From contig CAJUJC010000031.1 of the NCBI GenBank assembly GCA_910586805.1, forward strand, positions 1,504 to 19,064: DNA of 17,561 bases, read 5' to 3'. This DNA is from an uncultured Erysipelotrichales bacterium. GTDB taxonomy: Bacteria > Bacillota_I > Bacilli_A > Erysipelotrichales > Coprobacillaceae. The translations under genes were made by a program, and so were the position numbers. Shown in pieces: positions 14,797 to 17,561 of this stretch (positions are counted from its first letter, which is position 1; each line of letters begins with the position of its first letter). The notes beneath the pieces were generated by a model. It had not been told where the DNA came from. It saw only the letters and a list, made by a program, of their open reading frames with translations, and searched no databases.

Positions 14797-15288
14797 TTAA
14801 GGAGTCACCACCAATCTATCATTTTTTCCATCTTCATCTTCAATCAAAACAACTCCATTGTTTTTATATTGTTTTAATGTAAAGAATGTTGATGTTCCTG
14901 TTACACCATCTACACAAGCTAATTTACTTGCAACAAAATGTGCAACTTCTTGCATTGTTTTTCCTTTAACAATAGCTACAAACTCAAAACTTCCACTTAA
15001 TAAATACATTGTATCAACTTCACTAAATTTATAAATATGACTAGCAATTCTATCATAACCATATTCTCTTTCAGGACTTGCATTAATTTGAATTAATGCA
15101 GTCACAATTTCAGTATTCGTCTTATCCCAATTCACAATTGTATGATAACCACAAATCACTTTTTGTTTCTCTAATTCAGTTAATCTATTGATAACATCAT
15201 CTTTTGATTCATCTAAGGCGGCCGCTAGGTCAGTAATCTTCATCCTTGCATTTTTTTGTAACAATTTCAATAATAACTTATCTTCCAT
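14797..15288 (-). CDS. Lrp/AsnC-family transcriptional regulator
   Basis: This 163-residue protein has an N-terminal AsnC-type helix-turn-helix (about 1-52: LLKLLQKNARMKITDLAAAL, then a recognition helix at SKDDVINRLTELEKQKVI). It also has a C-terminal RAM/Lrp ligand-binding domain (about 65-150). Such proteins bind amino acids and control amino acid metabolism, usually including their own gene. ATG 15288 has AAAGGAGAG just upstream (15304-15296). It is the first gene of a two-gene operon with an aminotransferase, its likely target, and is divergent from a lactonase-type gene. One segment of the helix-turn-helix (LAAAL) is coded by unusually GC-rich codons. Confidence 0.92.
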   Translation of the reverse strand: MEDKLLLKLLQKNARMKITDLAAALDESKDDVINRLTELEKQKVICGYHTIVNWDKTNTEIVTALIQINASPEREYGYDRIASHIYKFSEVDTMYLLSGSFEFVAIVKGKTMQEVAHFVASKLACVDGVTGTSTFFTLKQYKNNGVVLIEDEDGKNDRLVVTP

Positions 15289-15317
15289 AACGCACTCTCC
15301 TTTTTTAATATGTATTT

Positions 15318-15330
15318 ATTGTATTACAAT
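15318..15330. promoter_or_regulatory. Palindrome in the lrp/lactonase divergent promoter region
   Basis: ATTGTATTACAAT is a perfect 13-bp palindrome with a single central base, lying 30 bp upstream of the Lrp-family start. Lrp/AsnC regulators commonly bind such dyads in their own promoters. On the lactonase side, TAAAAT (15363-15368) with TTAGTA 18 bp upstream is a weak promoter candidate. Confidence 0.45.
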
Positions 15331-15392
15331 TTTTAATATTAGTAAATAGAATTATATTGTGTTAAAATATATTTAATGAAAGGTGGTTGCTT

Positions 15393-16424
15393 ATGAAAAT
15401 ATTTTATGTATCTAGTTATGGTAAAAATGATGATAAAGGAATATACATTTTAAAATTTGATGAAACTTCACTTCAAATGAAAAGAGTCCAACAAATCATC
15501 ACAAAAGATTATCCTTCATACATGATTGTTAATAATCAAGTGCTATACATTGCCTATAAAAACACTGAATCCTATAATGCTGGTGGTGGCATTGGTAGTT
15601 TCTCTATTTATAAAGATGAATTACTTCTTAATAATAATTATAGTTCTAGTGGTCGCTCTTATACCCATTTATGTTTAGATGATAAACAAAGATATATTTT
15701 TGCAGCTAATTATCATACTGGGGCAACTGCATCTTATCAATTAGAAAATAAAATCATTACACAAAAAATATGTGCAGTTAGACATACTGGGTTAGGACCT
15801 GATTTATTGAAAAGACAAACTGGACCTCATGCTCATTGTGTTGGTATTACACCTGACAAAGAATTTGTATATTCAGTAGATTTAGGTGCTGATAAAATTG
15901 TCATGTATCGTTATCATCAAGGTGTTTTAATGGAGGATAAGGCATATACAGTGAATATCGTTCCAGGTTCAGGTCCACGACATATGATTTTTTCAAAAGA
16001 TGGAAGATTTGCATATTTAGTCAATGAAATCGCTAATAATATAATGGTATTTAAATATACTGATGGACACTTTAGCATGATACAAGCTATTCATTGTATA
16101 CCTAGACATTTTAAAGGATTCTCTAGTGCTTCAGCAATTCGTTTGACATCTAGTGGTGAACATTTATTTGTATCTAATAGAGGACATGATAGTATTGCTA
16201 TGTATCGTGTAAATAAAGAAACTGGTAAAATATCATTATTATACATGGTTCATACTGGTAAAAATCCTAGAGATTTTAATATTATTGATGATAAATATCT
16301 TATTGTTGGATGTCAAGGTAGTAACAAACTTCAAGTTTTAACTTTTGATGAAGAAAATGAAAAACTATTATTAAGTGATTCAGAGTTAGAAATACCTGCT
16401 CCTGTATGTATTGCTTTTGAATAA
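15393..16424 (+). CDS. Lactonase family protein, 7-bladed beta-propeller (6-phosphogluconolactonase-like)
   Basis: This 343-residue protein resembles the COG2706/YbhE lactonase family. It has repeated propeller strands, a GLGPDLLKRQTGPHAHCVGITPD segment (split here as GLGPDLLKRQ and TGPHAHCVGI), PGSGPRHMIFSKDGRFAYLVNE and FVSNRGHDSIAMYRV. E. coli YbhE (Pgl) hydrolyses 6-phosphogluconolactone, but many family members have unproven substrates, so the specific reaction is uncertain. It looks cytoplasmic, with no signal peptide. I use ATG 15393 because AAAGGTGG (15379-15386) lies 6 nt before it; the in-frame TTG at 15387 is too close to that site. It is a single-gene unit closed by the terminator at 16427 and divergent from the Lrp-family gene. 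Confidence 0.88.
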   Translation: MKIFYVSSYGKNDDKGIYILKFDETSLQMKRVQQIITKDYPSYMIVNNQVLYIAYKNTESYNAGGGIGSFSIYKDELLLNNNYSSSGRSYTHLCLDDKQRYIFAANYHTGATASYQLENKIITQKICAVRHTGLGPDLLKRQTGPHAHCVGITPDKEFVYSVDLGADKIVMYRYHQGVLMEDKAYTVNIVPGSGPRHMIFSKDGRFAYLVNEIANNIMVFKYTDGHFSMIQAIHCIPRHFKGFSSASAIRLTSSGEHLFVSNRGHDSIAMYRVNKETGKISLLYMVHTGKNPRDFNIIDDKYLIVGCQGSNKLQVLTFDEENEKLLLSDSELEIPAPVCIAFE

Positions 16425-16426
16425 AT

Positions 16427-16454
16427 AAAAAAGGCTAACAATTATGCCTTTTTT
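16427..16454 (+). terminator. Rho-independent terminator after the lactonase gene
   Basis: AAAAAAGGC (16427-16435) and GCCTTTTTT (16446-16454) form a perfect 9-bp stem with a 10-nt loop, 3 bp past the stop codon. The A and T runs at its ends allow it to work in either direction. Confidence 0.85.
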
Positions 16455-16710
16455 ATATCCTAGATAACATCATTATAATAAGTTTAATCCTTATTTTAAA
16501 ATTTAAAACTTTTGTATGCAGTTCATAATTAAAATAATAGTTTTTAATATTCACTATTCTCTATTAAATGGGTTGCTAAATCGTAATCTTGTTTTTTTAC
16601 ATAAATATAATATTTTCATTCAATAGCATAAGAAACCCTACTCTTAACACAAATCTAATAATACTTATAACTTAAAAAATCTTGAAATATATCTCCATCA
16701 AATCAATATA
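16455..16710. other. Gene-free AT-rich interval
   Basis: No ORF, RNA gene or strong hairpin was recognised here. It separates two convergent units, so the minus-strand pair to the right may end within it or at the bidirectional terminator at 16427. A weak AATATAT/ATATATT pairing near 16685-16712 has no good T-run. Confidence 0.4.
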
Positions 16711-16941
16711 TTAATCATGTTTTTTTTCTAAAAATCCTCTTATAATATATACAATTCCAATAACAAGAGAAACAATACTCAATTCTAAAAGAATGAAAGT
16801 ATTATCACGCAAAATTTGTTCATATATAACATCAGAATATTCATCATATTTTACAAAAACATGGCTTGCAACTATATATCTTGTAGAAAACAATACTGAA
16901 GATATAAGTATATAAATGCTTCCAATAAAATCTTTTGTCAT
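16711..16941 (-). CDS. Small two-helix membrane protein of unknown function
   Basis: This 76-residue protein has two likely membrane helices (about 6-28 and 49-69). They are joined by a charged loop (VKYDEYSDVIYEQILRDN) and followed by a basic end (RGFLEKKHD). It matches no family I recognise. AAGAGGTAAGAG lies just before ATG 16941. It follows the secreted Ser-rich protein by 13 nt on the same strand, so the two are probably co-transcribed. Small two-helix proteins paired with a secreted effector are often immunity or export partners, but that is inference from context only. Confidence 0.65.
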   Translation of the reverse strand: MTKDFIGSIYILISSVLFSTRYIVASHVFVKYDEYSDVIYEQILRDNTFILLELSIVSLVIGIVYIIRGFLEKKHD

Positions 16942-16954
16942 TAGCTCTTACCTC

Positions 16955-17500
16955 TTAGTCTATAATTGTTTTAAAATCCATTTGACCACTATATTGTTTA
17001 ACATAGCCCGTTTTATAATTTAGCCAAATTGTTCCTCCAGTATCTGTAATATACTTTCTTTGTATAGTTCCTTGATAACAATTATATTTCGCTCTAGCTT
17101 GTATTCTTCCAGTTTCACCTTTTTTTAGATGTAAAGTTGCTGAAGCAGTTTTAGAGATAGATTTCCCAATTGATATCCCTAAAGAAGAACTTATACCACC
17201 TACAATACTAGAATTTGTAATTGAACTTGAAAAATTTATGTTATATGATGCTTGGTTAGTAACTGAATAGGAAACAGAATTGCTAATATCTGTTGCTCCA
17301 CCAGCAGGGCTATTAAGTGATACAACTGTTTTATATGCTCCATAAACAGACTTAACAAATTTTTTATTAACAAATCGATACTGTTGAGTTGGAACAGGAT
17401 CACCAATGGGTTCTCGTGGCTCAATTTTTATAGCATTTATTGGCTGAATTAAACACACACATACAAAACATGGCAATAATACAGATAATACTTTTTTCAT
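16955..17500 (-). CDS. Secreted Ser/Thr-rich protein with a possible pore-former-like beta-hairpin
   Basis: This 181-residue protein has a clear signal peptide (basic KK, hydrophobic 4-20, probable cleavage after INA at 21-23), so it is exported. Residues 73-125 are rich in Ser, Thr, Asn and Gly with alternating polar and apolar residues (for example SVSYSVT and SLGISIGKSIS). The apolar IVGG turn lies near the middle. This is the pattern of the membrane-inserting hairpin of aerolysin/ETX-MTX2 pore formers. The C-terminal part (KKGETGRIQARAKYN onwards) looks beta-rich. No family was identified by eye, and it is shorter than known aerolysin-type toxins. AGGA (17512-17509) precedes ATG 17500. 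It is coupled to a small membrane protein downstream and preceded by a nested inverted repeat. Confidence 0.75.
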   Translation of the reverse strand: MKKVLSVLLPCFVCVCLIQPINAIKIEPREPIGDPVPTQQYRFVNKKFVKSVYGAYKTVVSLNSPAGGATDISNSVSYSVTNQASYNINFSSSITNSSIVGGISSSLGISIGKSISKTASATLHLKKGETGRIQARAKYNCYQGTIQRKYITDTGGTIWLNYKTGYVKQYSGQMDFKTIID

Positions 17501-17511
17501 AATATTTTTCC

Positions 17512-17559
17512 TGGTATATTTAAGTTACTCATATAATGAGTAATAAATTAAATATACCA
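17512..17559. repeat. Nested 48-bp inverted repeat in front of the secreted protein gene
   Basis: The outer arms TGGTATATTTAA (17512-17523) and TTAAATATACCA (17548-17559) match over all 12 bp. Inside them, TTACTCAT (17525-17532) and ATGAGTAA (17536-17543) match over all 8 bp around ATA. The base of the outer arm touches the ribosome binding site of the gene starting at 17500. It could be a double operator, a leader hairpin that hides the ribosome binding site, or the end of an element lying beyond the window. There is no T-run that would make it an obvious terminator. Confidence 0.8.
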
Positions 17560-17561
17560 AT

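Noticed and set aside
17236..17424. 62-residue open frame inside the secreted protein gene
   Set aside because: It lies in another frame of the same strand and lacks a start signal; the main frame has a signal peptide and ribosome binding site.
17512..17559. CRISPR or insertion-sequence end
   Set aside because: There is no repeat-spacer array and no transposase in the window. The structure is a single nested dyad, so a mobile element cannot be claimed from this edge alone.

Overview
The window is AT-rich throughout. It has short intergenic regions, strong AGGAGG-type ribosome binding sites, TATAAT promoters and poly-T hairpin terminators, which fits a low-GC Firmicute. The gene set (EFR1-type ferredoxin, QueH, a stand-alone alarmone synthetase, an AGCS alanine carrier and an orphan 6-phospho-beta-glucosidase) suggests an anaerobic gut bacterium of the Erysipelotrichia/Coprobacillus type. 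The taxonomic placement is inference. No rRNA, tRNA, CRISPR array, transposase or phage gene was seen.

Layout. (1) 1-1610, minus strand: the N-terminal end of a RecD2-like helicase runs off the left edge. Upstream of it lies a two-gene unit of a flavodoxin/4Fe-4S protein and a histidine phosphatase. A LysR regulator (1716-2564) is divergent from that unit. (2) 2565-4309: a solitary 6-phospho-beta-glucosidase with its own candidate operator and a terminator. (3) 4391-6527: two translationally coupled COG0523/CobW-type GTPases. The first carries a very His/Cys-rich metal-binding insert. The second is fused to the C-terminal domain of the TIGR03943/YcgQ family. (4) 6609-7307: a secreted protein with two Big_2 Ig-like repeats and a small Cys/His tail. 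(5) 7426-9804: a LysR regulator divergent from a sodium:alanine symporter. (6) 10034-12897: a tight tgt-queA-queH operon for tRNA queuosine. (7) 12895-15288, minus strand: an Lrp/AsnC regulator coupled to a class I aminotransferase, then a small alarmone synthetase (RelQ-like). I place the synthetase start at a TTG codon behind a perfect ribosome binding site. (8) 15393-16454: a lactonase-type beta-propeller. (9) 16711-17559, minus strand: a small two-helix membrane protein and a secreted Ser-rich protein. The secreted protein has a pattern resembling the membrane-inserting hairpin of aerolysin-type pore formers, and a nested 48-bp inverted repeat lies directly in front of it.

How the genes work together. 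The que genes form one pathway: base exchange, epoxyqueuosine formation, then reduction to queuosine. No preQ1 synthesis gene is present here. The Lrp regulator, aminotransferase and alarmone synthetase all concern amino acid status, although the synthetase appears to be separately transcribed. The two CobW proteins probably act together in metal, most likely zinc, allocation. The most novel-looking parts are the CobW/TIGR03943 fusion pair and the secreted protein/membrane protein pair at the right edge.
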